Part shown: piece by piece, positions 19,280 through 28,844 of the stretch
Layout of the letters: each line of letters opens with the position of its first letter
How positions within the stretch are numbered: the stretch's first letter is position 1
Assembly (NCBI GenBank): GCA_913019905.1
Contig: CAJVZD010000007.1
Span: 1 to 64,000, forward strand
DNA from: an uncultured Cellvibrionales bacterium
GTDB lineage: Bacteria; Pseudomonadota; Gammaproteobacteria; Pseudomonadales; Dasaniaceae
Direction: 5' to 3'
Length of the DNA stretch: 64,000 nucleotides
The notes under the pieces: generated by a model
The model's database searches: none
Seen by the model: the letters and a program-made list of their open reading frames with translations, nothing else
What the model was told of the DNA's origin: nothing
Made by a program: the position numbers and the translations under genes

Positions 19280-20263
19280 ATGAGTGCCGTACCATACACC
19301 CAAACAACCCATGTTCCGAACAAGTTAGGGGTACTCGTTCGCCGAACTATTGAAACCTTAGTTCTTCCTCTCGCCGGCATCGTTGTTTTTCTTGTTCTCT
19401 GGTCAGTCGCAGCACAAAAAATAGACACTTCTCTGGGGAAATTTCCGGGTCCTGCTGCTGTGTATCTGCAGTTTGGCGCCTTGTATAGTGAGCACATCAT
19501 TGAACGTGAAAAAGCAGCAGCCTTCTATAAGCGTCAGGAAACACGCACCAAGGAACGTCTTGCTCAGGACCCGGGTTACGCCCCCAAGCTACGCGCCTAT
19601 ACGGGAAAGGAAACTTTCCTGGATCAGATATTCACCAGTTTGATCACAGTTATGAGCGGCTTTCTCTTGGCGGTAATCATTGCAGTCCCGTTAGGTATCG
19701 CTACTGGCCTTAGCAAGACACTTAACACTGCGATCAACCCAATAATACAAACCTTCAAACCGGTGTCCCCATTGGCCTGGCTTCCGTTGGTTACCATGGT
19801 CGTCAGCGCGCTATATGTCTCCGAAGAGCCAATGGTCGCCAAGTCTTTTATCACCTCAATGATCACTGTCACTTTGTGCTGCCTCTGGCCCATGATTATA
19901 AACACCTCGGTGGGCGTTGCAGCGATTGACGATGATTTACTGAACGTGAGTCGTGTTTTAAGACTTCCCGCTTTAAAGCACATACAAAAAATTGTCTTGC
20001 CCGCCTCTATCCCCATGATTTTTACCGGTATGCGTTTGTCACTGGGCATTGCCTGGATGGTATTAATAGCCGCCGAAATGCTAGCTCAAAATCCCGGCTT
20101 GGGTAAGTTTGTCTGGGATGAATTTCAGAACGGCAGTTCCGATTCACTCAGTCGTATCATGACAGCCATAGTCGTTATTGGCATCATCGGGTTTCTATTG
20201 GACCGCGGCATGCTCCAATTGCAGCGCTTCGTATCCTGGGACAAGGCTTCAGCCTCACGCTAA
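19280..20263 (+). CDS. ABC transporter permease, NrtB-type
   Basis: The 327-residue product has one N-terminal membrane segment (about 30-52), then a charged insert (about 70-115), then a five-helix BPD_transp_1 core. The cytoplasmic coupling loop is recognisable near VSRVLRLPALKHIQKIVLPASIPMI. The insert followed by TGKETFLDQI is the arrangement remembered from nitrate-type permeases of proteobacteria. It pairs with the ATPase gene 31 bases downstream and the binding protein upstream. It presumably forms a homodimer in the inner membrane. Confidence 0.88.
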   Translation: MSAVPYTQTTHVPNKLGVLVRRTIETLVLPLAGIVVFLVLWSVAAQKIDTSLGKFPGPAAVYLQFGALYSEHIIEREKAAAFYKRQETRTKERLAQDPGYAPKLRAYTGKETFLDQIFTSLITVMSGFLLAVIIAVPLGIATGLSKTLNTAINPIIQTFKPVSPLAWLPLVTMVVSALYVSEEPMVAKSFITSMITVTLCCLWPMIINTSVGVAAIDDDLLNVSRVLRLPALKHIQKIVLPASIPMIFTGMRLSLGIAWMVLIAAEMLAQNPGLGKFVWDEFQNGSSDSLSRIMTAIVVIGIIGFLLDRGMLQLQRFVSWDKASASR

Positions 20264-20294
20264 CCCTCTTTTAAACTCTGCAAAGGAAATGAAC

Positions 20295-21146
20295 ATGCAG
20301 CCAATTCTCGACATCAGCACGATTGATATGGAATTCCCGACCCCCAGCGGACCCTTTACGGCACTGAAAGAGGTCAGCTTAAGAATCAACAAAGGGGAAT
20401 TTGTCTCACTCATTGGACACTCCGGCTGTGGTAAGTCGACGGTACTGAATATCGTTGCCGGACTCTACCAGGCTACTCGCGGTGGCGTTGTACTTAACGG
20501 CAAAGAAGTCTCTGAGCCAGGCCCCGAACGCGCCGTCGTGTTCCAGAATCACTCGCTACTGCCCTGGTTGAGCGCCTTCGAAAATGTCGAACTCGCCGTC
20601 AAGCAGGTGTTTGGGCGCGACAAATCAAAAGCCGAAATGAAGGAGTGGATCGAATACAACTTGCATTTAGTGCATATGGACCACGCCATGCACAAACGCC
20701 CCGATGAGATTTCCGGGGGGATGAAACAACGCGTCGGGATCGCTCGCGCGCTCGCCATGCAACCCGAGATTCTGTTGATGGATGAACCGTTTGGGGCCCT
20801 CGACGCTCTCACTCGAGCGCATATGCAGGATTCATTAATGGAAATCCAGAGTGAGCTGAAAAACACAGTGATCATGATTACGCACGATGTAGACGAGGCG
20901 GTGCTGCTGTCAGATCGTATCGTGATGATGACTAATGGCCCCGCAGCGACGATTGGGGAGATTCTTCCTGTCAATCTCGAGCGCCCAAGAGAGCGCCTGG
21001 CCCTCGCCAGCGACGCTGAATACACCCGGCTACGCGCTGATGTTTTAAGGTTTTTGTACGAGAAACAACGCAAGGTAGAAACAATCCAGACTGAACAGAA
21101 ACCTAAGAAACCCAAATTTAACAAAACGGAAAATAAAGCGGCTTAA
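20295..21146 (+). CDS. ABC transporter ATPase, NrtC/NrtD/SsuB type
   Basis: The 283-residue product contains Walker A GHSGCGKST, the Q-loop QNHSLLPW, signature SGGMKQR, Walker B ILLMDEPFGALD and the H-loop THD, in the order and spacing of NrtD/TauB-type ATPases. ATG 20295 is used because AAAGGAA is eight bases upstream; the longer frame overlaps the permease and is not supported. It powers uptake with the upstream permease and binding protein. The C-terminal tail is lysine-rich (KPKKPKFNKTENK), and there is no NrtC-like extra binding domain. Confidence 0.9.
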   Translation: MQPILDISTIDMEFPTPSGPFTALKEVSLRINKGEFVSLIGHSGCGKSTVLNIVAGLYQATRGGVVLNGKEVSEPGPERAVVFQNHSLLPWLSAFENVELAVKQVFGRDKSKAEMKEWIEYNLHLVHMDHAMHKRPDEISGGMKQRVGIARALAMQPEILLMDEPFGALDALTRAHMQDSLMEIQSELKNTVIMITHDVDEAVLLSDRIVMMTNGPAATIGEILPVNLERPRERLALASDAEYTRLRADVLRFLYEKQRKVETIQTEQKPKKPKFNKTENKAA

Positions 21147-21202
21147 GCGCCTGAATATTTTCACGGTAAAAACTAATCAAGCAGATCTAAAAGGAGTAAG
21201 TC

Positions 21203-22399
21203 ATGCAATTTTCATCACGCCGGCAAGTCGTCAGCTCATCACTAATCACGCTGTGCGCCTGTTTTGGCCAAGGGGTGACGGCCGACGCCCTCACCGACGC
21301 CATCAAATCTGGTAAAGCGACAGCAGACATTCGGATTCGCTATGAAGACGTTGGTAGCGGTGATATCGATAGTGACGGCATGACCATTCGCACACGTCTG
21401 GGTTACACCACCGGTAGTTTAAACGGTTTTTCAGCTATGCTGGAGCTCGAAGATACTCGTGACCTGTTTGGTATCGACGATGAAAGAAGCCTTATCCCCG
21501 ACAACGAGAATACAGAGATCGATCAGGGTTTTGTCATGTATAAAAAAAACGACAGCTCATTCAAGGTAGGCCGTCAAGTATTGACGCTTGATGGCCACCG
21601 TCATGTCGGTCACGTCGGCTGGCGCCAGGATCGCCAAACCTTTGATGCCGCGAGACTTAAGTTCTCACCGCTTAAGGATTTAACGATCGACCTATCCTAT
21701 CTCTGGAAACGTAATCGAATCAATAGTGGCAACGGCGGTTTTCCAGACCCAACCGGCACCAGCGACAAACTGATCAACGTAGCGTACAAAAGCCCCTTAG
21801 GTAAAATTGTTGCATACCATTACTCTCTTTCGAAAGTACTCGCCTTTGATGCCACTGACACCTTTGGCCTGAGTATTGCCGGCAGCATCGGCGACGAACC
21901 TAAATTCCACTACGCGGCGGAATACGCCCAACAGGACAACAAAACTGTCGATATCGATACCCACTACAATATGCTAGAGTTGGGAGCAACCGTTTCCGGT
22001 ATTACCGCTAAACTGGGCTACGAGTTATTAGGTTCCGATGACGGCATCGAAAATTTCCAAAGCCCTCTGGCCACGGTGCATAAGTTTAACGGCTGGGCGG
22101 ACGTCTTTCTGGGGGGATCATTATTCGGATCTATCGACGGTGGCAATGGCCTGGAAGATACGTATATTTCGGTCGCTGGGGAAATCGCTGGCGCCAAAAT
22201 ACTAGCCGTGTATCACGACTACTCTTCCGATGAAAGTTCCAGTGACCTCGGCTCTGAAATCAATCTACAAGCCGTAAAGAAGTTTGGAAAGCACTATAGT
22301 GCCGGTATCAAGTACGCCGACTACTCGGCCGAAGATACCGGTGGTAACGGCGGCAAAGATAAAGATATCCTTTGGCTATGGGTAGGTGCCCAATACTAA
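21203..22399 (+). CDS. Outer-membrane porin (alginate-export-like beta barrel)
   Basis: The 398-residue product has a signal peptide (to about ADA, residue 28). Repeated amphipathic strands and turns follow, typical of outer-membrane barrels: TIRTRLGYTTG, FKVGRQVLTLDGHRHVGHVGWRQDRQTFDAARLKF, and a C-terminal strand ending VGAQY. The middle segment with G-R-Q and the W-R-Q-D-x-Q-x-F-D-A motif recalls the alginate-export family. It lies 56 bases downstream of the ATPase with AAGGAG before its ATG, so it is very likely the last gene of the operon and gives the ABC system its own outer-membrane entry. Confidence 0.8.
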   Translation: MQFSSRRQVVSSSLITLCACFGQGVTADALTDAIKSGKATADIRIRYEDVGSGDIDSDGMTIRTRLGYTTGSLNGFSAMLELEDTRDLFGIDDERSLIPDNENTEIDQGFVMYKKNDSSFKVGRQVLTLDGHRHVGHVGWRQDRQTFDAARLKFSPLKDLTIDLSYLWKRNRINSGNGGFPDPTGTSDKLINVAYKSPLGKIVAYHYSLSKVLAFDATDTFGLSIAGSIGDEPKFHYAAEYAQQDNKTVDIDTHYNMLELGATVSGITAKLGYELLGSDDGIENFQSPLATVHKFNGWADVFLGGSLFGSIDGGNGLEDTYISVAGEIAGAKILAVYHDYSSDESSSDLGSEINLQAVKKFGKHYSAGIKYADYSAEDTGGNGGKDKDILWLWVGAQY

Positions 22400-22930
22400 T
22401 GCCTTAACTTAAACTGACATATTCAACACTGAGCCACTAGCAAGCCGGGAGTCCGCAATGGATCCCGGCATTTAACATTGACTGATGGATCAAAACGCGC
22501 AAGTTCTTCACACCCGAAAACAGTGAAATGGGGCTTCTTGCGGTTTAATACTCGGAAAAAATCCTCCAACCTTTCACTTAAGACCACATTTTGGCGCGAA
22601 ACAGAGTCATCCAGATACCGAACCGGGATTATTGGCAACAACCCTTTGTTATCAATAAGTCATTGCATTGAACTATCGCTCTGCCCTGAATATTTTAGCC
22701 TCCCATCATTATTGCCATAACAACAATAATGATAACCACAATCACCCCCTAGCTACTTTGGCAGAACTTGGATACTCTGCCGCCGGCGAATGTAAATCAG
22801 CTGGTGAGTGATTACAGCACATAGGCAGCGGAGCGAGATCAATGCATTGTAAGGTGATCAACCATCGCCGAAACAGTCAAATCCAGAGAAAATACCGCCG
22901 TAGATAACCCGTCTTATAAAGGAGACCGCA
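22400..22930. other. Intergenic region with hairpin
   Basis: No gene is recognised; an 80-codon frame (22478-22720) lacks signals. A hairpin (22444-22469) lies shortly after the porin stop codon and may end the ABC operon. The remainder leads to the transporter at 22931, which has a clear AAAGGAG. Confidence 0.4.
22444..22469 (+). terminator. Candidate hairpin terminator after porin
   Basis: GCCGGGA and TCCCGGC pair, extended by TCC/GGA with one bulged base, around a GCAAT loop. It is GC-rich and stable, but the following ATTTAAC is not a good T-run. Confidence 0.45.
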
Positions 22931-24226
22931 GTGCCTGAAAGCAACAGCAACCCCGTTAGCAAGTTTCTAAAAGCCGCCTCGAAAATTGAAGCAAACGAGG
23001 TCAAAGCGACCGTAAGCGCTTTTCTGTTTGTTGTTATCTTAATGTCGGCATATTACATTCTTCGCCCCGTGCGCGACGCCATGGCAAGTGACTGGACCGA
23101 TGCCGAAGTCAGCTGGCTATGGACCCTCAACTTTTTTATCAGTACAGCGGTTGTTGCCGTCTATGGCATCGCCGTTTCACGCTTTCGCTTCCAACTGCTC
23201 GTACCCGCGATGTACGGCTTTTTTGCCCTTACCTTTGTCGTTTTTTATGTTGTTGCATCATCGTCGGGCGACCGCACATTAATCGACAAGTCGTTTTATG
23301 TCTGGGTTAGTGTCTTTAGTCTTTTCCATATTTCCGTTTTCTGGAGTTTCATGTCCGACTTGTTCAACAAAGAACAGGCGGCCAGACTCTTTAGTATCAT
23401 TGCCGCCGGCGCCAGTGTCGGTGGTTTGATCGGCCCCTCGATTCCGTCGTTTTTTTCAGAGTCTTTGGGTACCGATAATTTAATGCTCATTGCCAGCGTG
23501 ATGCTGTTAATCCCGATACCAATCATTTTCTATTTACAGGCCTTGAAATCCACCGACTTACATAATGTGGACTTATCCCCAAATAATGCCGGAGCCGCTA
23601 TTGGCGGTAACCCTTTTGCAGGCTTCAAACTGTTTTTCTCAAACCCTTATTTATTGGGGATCGGCCTCTTCATTTTCCTTTACACCGGTATCAGCTCTTT
23701 TGTTTATTTCGAATTGAAGAACCTATTAGCCGATCTGAGCCGTGCAGAGCGCACCGCCGTATGGGCGCAAATGGATTTGGCGGTCAATACCCTATCGATC
23801 GCAACGGGCTTATTTGCCACCGGTCGCATCATGACTAAATTCGGCATGCCGGTAACCATTGCTCTCGTTCCGGTACTGATCTGTGTCGGTTTAATCGTGA
23901 TAGCGATTTCACCGCTGATGGCGGTTGTGGTCGGCTTACAGATTGTACGCCGAGCCGGTAACTACGCCGTCACCCGACCCGCTCGTGAAATGCTCTTTAC
24001 TCGCGTTGACCGCGAAACTCGCTTCAAAGCCAAGCCGGTCATCGATATTGTTGCCTACAGAGGCGGCGATACCCTGATGGCCTGGTTATTTACTGGATTA
24101 ACGCAAGGTTTGGGTTTAGGTTTAGCGGCTGTTGCTATTGTGGGAGCAGGCATCGCAGCTCTCTGGGCTATAGTGGGAATTTATTTAGGCCGGTGGTTCG
24201 AAAGAGAAAATGACTCTTCAATGTAA
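22931..24226 (+). CDS. MFS / ATP-ADP translocase-like (Tlc) transporter
   Basis: The 431-residue membrane protein has about 12 hydrophobic segments. The N-terminal SAYYILRPVRDAMAS is characteristic of bacterial proteins related to the ATP/ADP translocase (Tlc) group of the major facilitator superfamily. Free-living bacteria carry such homologues with unknown substrates. It starts with GTG preceded by AAAGGAG. It is 531 bases downstream of the porin, so probably a separate transcript. A nucleotide substrate should not be assumed. Confidence 0.78.
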   Translation: MPESNSNPVSKFLKAASKIEANEVKATVSAFLFVVILMSAYYILRPVRDAMASDWTDAEVSWLWTLNFFISTAVVAVYGIAVSRFRFQLLVPAMYGFFALTFVVFYVVASSSGDRTLIDKSFYVWVSVFSLFHISVFWSFMSDLFNKEQAARLFSIIAAGASVGGLIGPSIPSFFSESLGTDNLMLIASVMLLIPIPIIFYLQALKSTDLHNVDLSPNNAGAAIGGNPFAGFKLFFSNPYLLGIGLFIFLYTGISSFVYFELKNLLADLSRAERTAVWAQMDLAVNTLSIATGLFATGRIMTKFGMPVTIALVPVLICVGLIVIAISPLMAVVVGLQIVRRAGNYAVTRPAREMLFTRVDRETRFKAKPVIDIVAYRGGDTLMAWLFTGLTQGLGLGLAAVAIVGAGIAALWAIVGIYLGRWFERENDSSM

Positions 24227-24460
24227 GCTAACAAGCCATGTTATAGACCATGCTTAGAAAGTCAGTACAGACATAAGATGTGAAAGATTATTTTCAGTAT
24301 GACTATTTGTATTAGGTCAATTGTTATCAACGAGGGGTTCATCAACGCTATTTTTATCAAGACAGATTTATCAAAATAAGGTTCATCGATATATTACAAA
24401 TCCGGCATAGGAGCTGGTGCTGTGTATGAAAATCAAACTCAGACAAATTGGGATTACACT

Positions 24461-25564
24461 ATGAAAAAACTCTCTATCGCTTCAGTCTTAGCCCTTTTAG
24501 TGGGCTCTACGCCTTTTGCTCTAGGCGCCCACCATGAATCAACGGAGCACGGAAAGGGATCCACTTTTAAATACGTTGAATTAAACCAGATCGGCGACCC
24601 GGCAAAAGTACTGGAAGTAAAAGAAGGTGTATCGCGCCCCTTAAAAAATGGCGAAGTTCGGGTAAAAGTATTAGCGGCGCCCATTCATCCATCCAACGTA
24701 TTACAAATTGCCGGTAAATATCTTACTCTTCCAGTATTACCCTCAACTCCGGGTAGCGAAGGCGTCGGACAGGTAATTGAGACATCTCCGGAAGTGGCTA
24801 ACCTGACCGAAGGACAACTGGTATTGCTGGCAGGAGTTGGAACCTGGCGCGAAGAAATAGTTGCTCCTGCGGCACGCCTAATTCCTCTACCTGATCTCGG
24901 CAAACCTAGTATGGCGGTAATCGAACAACTATCTATGAGCACTATCAATCCGCTATCGGCATTACTCATGCTAACGTCCTATGTCGACCTTAAAGAAGGC
25001 GATTGGATTGTACAGAGCGCTTCCAATTCAGCGGTAGGCGGATATCTAATTCAACTGGCAAAGCAACGCGGCATAAAAACAATCAATGTCGTTCGTCGTG
25101 AAGGCTTGGCAGAAGACTTAATGTCCAAAGGTGCCGATGTCGTGTTAATCAATGGTCCCGATCTTGTCAAAGAAATCGCCAATGCAACTAACAACGCACC
25201 AGTTGTGTTAGCGATCGACGCGGTTGGAGGCGAAACCTTTACTCGTTTATCAGAAAGTCTTGGGGAAGGAGGCACTCTCGTGTCCTATGGTTTGCTGTCG
25301 GGAAAATCGCCTATCTTTAATCCGGGCATAGCCATTGGCAAAGATATTCGCATTCGCGGATTTTGGCTAACGAAATGGTTTCAGACAGCTGCAATGCCTG
25401 AACAACAGGCAGCGTTTGGACAAATTATTCCTTTAATTGCAAATGGCTCTCTTAAAGCCAATGTCGACTCGCGCTTTACCGTTGCGGAAATCAAAAAAGC
25501 GGTTACACGCGCGGCCCAACGCGGTAGAAATGGCAAGGTGCTGATTGTGCCAAACGCCAACTAA
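24461..25564 (+). CDS. Secreted MDR-family oxidoreductase (enoyl reductase/MECR-like)
   Basis: The 367-residue product starts with a clear signal peptide (MKKLSIASVLALLVG..., cleavage near LGA-HH). It is followed by a zinc-free medium-chain dehydrogenase/reductase: the IHPSNVLQIAGKY segment, a PGSEGVGQV block and the cofactor-binding QSASNSAVGGYLIQLAK, closest in pattern to 2-enoyl thioester reductases. These enzymes use cytoplasmic NADPH, so a Sec signal is odd. The start at 24461 is favoured over 24422 because it gives the compact signal peptide. No operon partners are seen. Confidence 0.8.
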   Translation: MKKLSIASVLALLVGSTPFALGAHHESTEHGKGSTFKYVELNQIGDPAKVLEVKEGVSRPLKNGEVRVKVLAAPIHPSNVLQIAGKYLTLPVLPSTPGSEGVGQVIETSPEVANLTEGQLVLLAGVGTWREEIVAPAARLIPLPDLGKPSMAVIEQLSMSTINPLSALLMLTSYVDLKEGDWIVQSASNSAVGGYLIQLAKQRGIKTINVVRREGLAEDLMSKGADVVLINGPDLVKEIANATNNAPVVLAIDAVGGETFTRLSESLGEGGTLVSYGLLSGKSPIFNPGIAIGKDIRIRGFWLTKWFQTAAMPEQQAAFGQIIPLIANGSLKANVDSRFTVAEIKKAVTRAAQRGRNGKVLIVPNAN

Positions 25565-25772
25565 CAGTCTTTTAGTGTCTTTTTGTTCACAGCGTTTATC
25601 ATCGTTAACCACTTACGTTTTAGATGCTGTGAGCATGTGAGATTAATAGAGTCGTTTTGGAGGGTTCCAAGCTACCCCGCAAGTCAGGAATGGTGACAGC
25701 TCTTGAGCGTACTGCCATCGCTTATACGAAAACGTGGATTAGCCTTATGGGTTTGGTCGCGCAATCGGCGTT

Positions 25773-26624
25773 TCATTCGGGCAATGGAGCATCTTGGTAG
25801 GTGTCTTTCAAAAGATCAGGGATAAGAATGTTATCTTCATCCAGATTTCCCAGGTCCTTGTACGTTTTGAAGACTTGGTTAAAACGGTGAAGTATCTCAT
25901 CGTGATTTTCTCGCAGCCGGGTCACAAACATCCCCGCCGGAAACGACATTAAAGCTCTGAAGTTTCTCTTATCGTTCGATAGGGATAATTTATTAAAGTG
26001 CCAATCAAAAGCATCGGAGCCCCAAAATAATGTGACTCTGTCTGACTCATACATATTGATCGCTGCGACAATGGAATTGGATTGGGTAATTTGAACCTTG
26101 TTCGCTGTTTCCAATTCCGCAAGATTGGGAAAATAACTGTAAGCTGATCGCCACCCTCCAATCATGACAATTCTTTCGCCGTGCAATTCTTCTTCAGTTT
26201 CTGGGATGTCATCAACCGGTCGATCGGCTATAAATCCTGCCCTGAAAGGGTAATACCAGTCAGCAAAGCTACAACATTGTTCCAATCGGCCAACTTTACC
26301 GGACAACAAGGCATCGACACCACCACTTTCAAATTCCCTGTATGCTCTTGCAGCGGGATAGAACAAAATCTCACATTGCATATTGCTCGCTTCACAGAAT
26401 TCTCTTACGGTCTCGACCGCTCTTCCAGAAACTGCTCCATTAGCCGCTCTATGAGCCATCGGCGGAAAATCGAAGGCAGCAATACTAACCTTCAATTGAG
26501 GCAATTCCATTTGATTCTGCGCTGTTGATTCGGCAACATAGAGGATGATAGAAATTAAGCCCACAGCCGAGACTAAGCTGCTAAGGTAACTTGTCCAACT
26601 ATTCCGTGGAGCGAGTAACATCAT
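25773..26624 (-). CDS. Orphan periplasmic solute-binding protein, family 3
   Basis: The 283-residue product has an N-terminal hydrophobic export segment (about 15-35). A family 3 binding fold follows: LKVSIAAFDFPPMAHRA, AVETVREFCEA, the FESGGVDALLSGK block and second-lobe residues near SAYSYFPNLAELE. There is no adjacent permease or ATPase. It resembles the orphan at 13570-14286 in architecture. Either a sensor role or a link to a distant transporter is possible. Confidence 0.68.
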   Translation of the reverse strand: MMLLAPRNSWTSYLSSLVSAVGLISIILYVAESTAQNQMELPQLKVSIAAFDFPPMAHRAANGAVSGRAVETVREFCEASNMQCEILFYPAARAYREFESGGVDALLSGKVGRLEQCCSFADWYYPFRAGFIADRPVDDIPETEEELHGERIVMIGGWRSAYSYFPNLAELETANKVQITQSNSIVAAINMYESDRVTLFWGSDAFDWHFNKLSLSNDKRNFRALMSFPAGMFVTRLRENHDEILHRFNQVFKTYKDLGNLDEDNILIPDLLKDTYQDAPLPE

Positions 26625-27131
26625 AAAGAGAATTAGTCACCGAGTGATTATCTGCTTACGACTGCTAATGGTTAGCAATTTAAGCAAAAGTACAATGAAA
26701 GGACTGATTAAAGTGTAGCAACTAGGATTGATAATTGACAACGTGCCGCGCTTAATCTCGACGATCAGTAAATGCCGACCGCTTTATCAACTTTGAGTTG
26801 GCCATCATATTACCAGTGCGTTCGGTTATCTCACAGTTCCTGTTATGATCATTGTCATTACCCAAGGATGGCAGGAAACAATAATAAAGTGGGATAAGTT
26901 TAAATAAAGAACCAGGGACTATTCTGTTTTTTCGATTGGGATTGGCTATTGAGTTGTTAAAGCCAGGACTCAGCGGGTGTCGTTCGCAGCTAAAGCCGTC
27001 GACGACCTGCGAGAATATCATTTATTAATAATAGATGATTGCTTACTGGTGATTGCTGATCATTCTTTGATAAACGGTAAGCCGGACTTGCCTATGAAAA
27101 GAATCACACTCCGACATAAAGGACTATGCCT
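26625..27131. other. Intergenic region, nothing recognised
   Basis: This region separates divergent genes. An 89-codon minus-strand frame (26752-27021) lacks a ribosome-binding site and looks random. The region is AT-rich around 27020-27060. AAAGGA at its end serves the next gene. Confidence 0.4.
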
Positions 27132-28526
27132 ATGAACACTGTTCTCGCCGCTGGTACAGACACGCAGCCGGTTCCTCGTATTCTAGCGGAGCCAGATCTC
27201 ATGCTCCTGGATGCCCACACTGTCAAGGATCTCGAGATCTTCGAGTCGGACGGGGGAGACACCTGCCTATTCGACTTCTGCAATCTCACGCGGACGGCGG
27301 GCGGTGCGAAGGTATTGCGGCGCCGGATGGAACGCCCCTCATCGAACCCTGCCTGCATAGGCGCTACCCAGAAAGCCCTTTCCTACATCATTGCTCATCG
27401 ACCAGTCTTCACTAGCCAACCGTTAGCTTACTCGACCAATCTCGCTGATCAACATTACATGCGCGAGATCCTGCCCATTGTGACGGACGAAAATCCGATC
27501 GAATTCAGTTTCAGCGTTTTCGCAATGTGGGTCAACAATGATCACCATTACTTCAGTATCGTACGGGGGGTACAGCTTATCTGCGAGATGATAAGAGTAT
27601 TGCGCCGTTTTGCGGACCAAGCAGAACTGGCATCGCCGGGCGGAGAACTAAGCCCCCTCATTGAAGAAATGAGAACGCTACTAGCCCGTCCTAAAATTTC
27701 CGGTGTTCCCCGTTTAAAAATCGGACGCGGTGTCTGGAAAATCCTACGCCTGGACCAGACATTCAGGCTACATGAGAAAGGAACGATAAACCGCTTACTG
27801 CAAATCATCTATGAAATTGACGCACTTGTCGCGATGGCAGATGTCACGGCCAAGCACAATTTTGTTATGCCCTGTATTGAAACAGGGGACCTCCGCATTC
27901 AGGCCGAGGGCCTGGTTCACCCCTTCGTTAAAGATGCCGTCGACAATCCGGTTGAGCTCGACAAAGAGCACAGGACACTCTTTCTAACAGGACCAAACAT
28001 GGCCGGTAAGACGACCTACCTACGGGCGGTCGCCACCGCCGTTTACCTTGCCCACATTGGCATGGGTGTGCCTGCGCGCCGCTTTCACTTCGTGGCCACA
28101 CAGCGCCTGTTTAGCTCGATTTCACTCAATGATAACCTAAGCGACGGAGTGAGCTACTTCCGTGCGGAGGCATTGCGCGTAAAGGCGATTGCCCAAGCCG
28201 TAGCAGATGGCTATAGCGTAATAGCACTAATGGACGAGCCGTTCAAAGGAACAAATGTGAAAGATGCACTCGACGCTTCGCTCGCTATCGTCAAACGTTT
28301 CGCCACTAAAGAAAATTGTTTATCGGTTTTTTCATCGCATCTAATAGAACTTGGCGAGCAACTGAGCGACAACAATCAGGTCGACTGCCGTTTTTTTGAA
28401 GCACAAGAAAGCGATGAGCAGCTGCGCTTTGATTATGTATTACATCGCGGCGTGTCGAATCAACGACTCGGGATGCGCGTCTTGCGTGAAGAGGGTATAT
28501 TTTCACTACTGGACGGTCATCTTTAG
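27132..28526 (+). CDS. MutS-like ATPase lacking the mismatch-recognition domains
   Basis: The 464-residue product begins at what would be the MutS core (domain III): MLLDAHTVKDLEIFES, then LFDFCNLTRTAGGAKVLRRRMERP. The MutS ATPase follows, with Walker A LTGPNMAGKTTYLRA near residues 285-295, the SDGVSYFRAEALRVK region and Walker B VIALMDEPFKGTN. Domains I and II, which read mismatches, are absent, and there is no Smr or HNH nuclease tail. It therefore belongs with short MutS-related proteins of unknown role rather than mismatch-repair MutS. ATG 27132 is preferred to 27126 because AAAGGA is then eight bases away. It stands alone. Confidence 0.83.
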   Translation: MNTVLAAGTDTQPVPRILAEPDLMLLDAHTVKDLEIFESDGGDTCLFDFCNLTRTAGGAKVLRRRMERPSSNPACIGATQKALSYIIAHRPVFTSQPLAYSTNLADQHYMREILPIVTDENPIEFSFSVFAMWVNNDHHYFSIVRGVQLICEMIRVLRRFADQAELASPGGELSPLIEEMRTLLARPKISGVPRLKIGRGVWKILRLDQTFRLHEKGTINRLLQIIYEIDALVAMADVTAKHNFVMPCIETGDLRIQAEGLVHPFVKDAVDNPVELDKEHRTLFLTGPNMAGKTTYLRAVATAVYLAHIGMGVPARRFHFVATQRLFSSISLNDNLSDGVSYFRAEALRVKAIAQAVADGYSVIALMDEPFKGTNVKDALDASLAIVKRFATKENCLSVFSSHLIELGEQLSDNNQVDCRFFEAQESDEQLRFDYVLHRGVSNQRLGMRVLREEGIFSLLDGHL

Positions 28527-28844
28527 TTTAAAAAAGAAAAATAATTGAGATTCGACCAAGAGCACTCCAACTACCCCATCTAATGAATAACAGTTGCCAA
28601 CGATCAGATAGCCTTTTGCTCGGTACCCAGGCTAGCTTGCAGCAGCGCCATCGACTTAATTAAATCTCTGTTAGATAGTTTGTAAGTGAGCATTTCTGGG
28701 TTACGCTTAGCCAAAAAGAAGTTATGACAGTCGAATCCAATAATTTTTCCGGTATGATTTCCGCATAAAAAGCGAATAGTTCAAATAATAAACAGCCAGA
28801 TAGATTGATTATTAGACAACATCAAAAAACAGAGAGTGTATTCA
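28527..28844. other. Intergenic region, nothing recognised
   Basis: About 320 bases between the MutS-like gene and cytochrome c. It is AT-rich with no hairpin with T-run and no gene-like frame. It presumably holds the cytochrome promoter. Confidence 0.35.

Noticed and set aside
20549..21124. 191-codon minus-strand frame inside the ABC ATPase gene
   Set aside because: Shadow of a clearly functional ATPase; Ser/Arg/Ile-rich composition is typical of antisense reading.
17777..21146. Firm assignment of the ABC system to nitrate
   Set aside because: The family also covers bicarbonate, cyanate and other ligands, and no nitrate-assimilation enzyme is in the window.
26752..27021. 89-codon minus-strand frame between divergent genes
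   Set aside because: No start signal or recognisable motif; it lies in an AT-rich promoter region.
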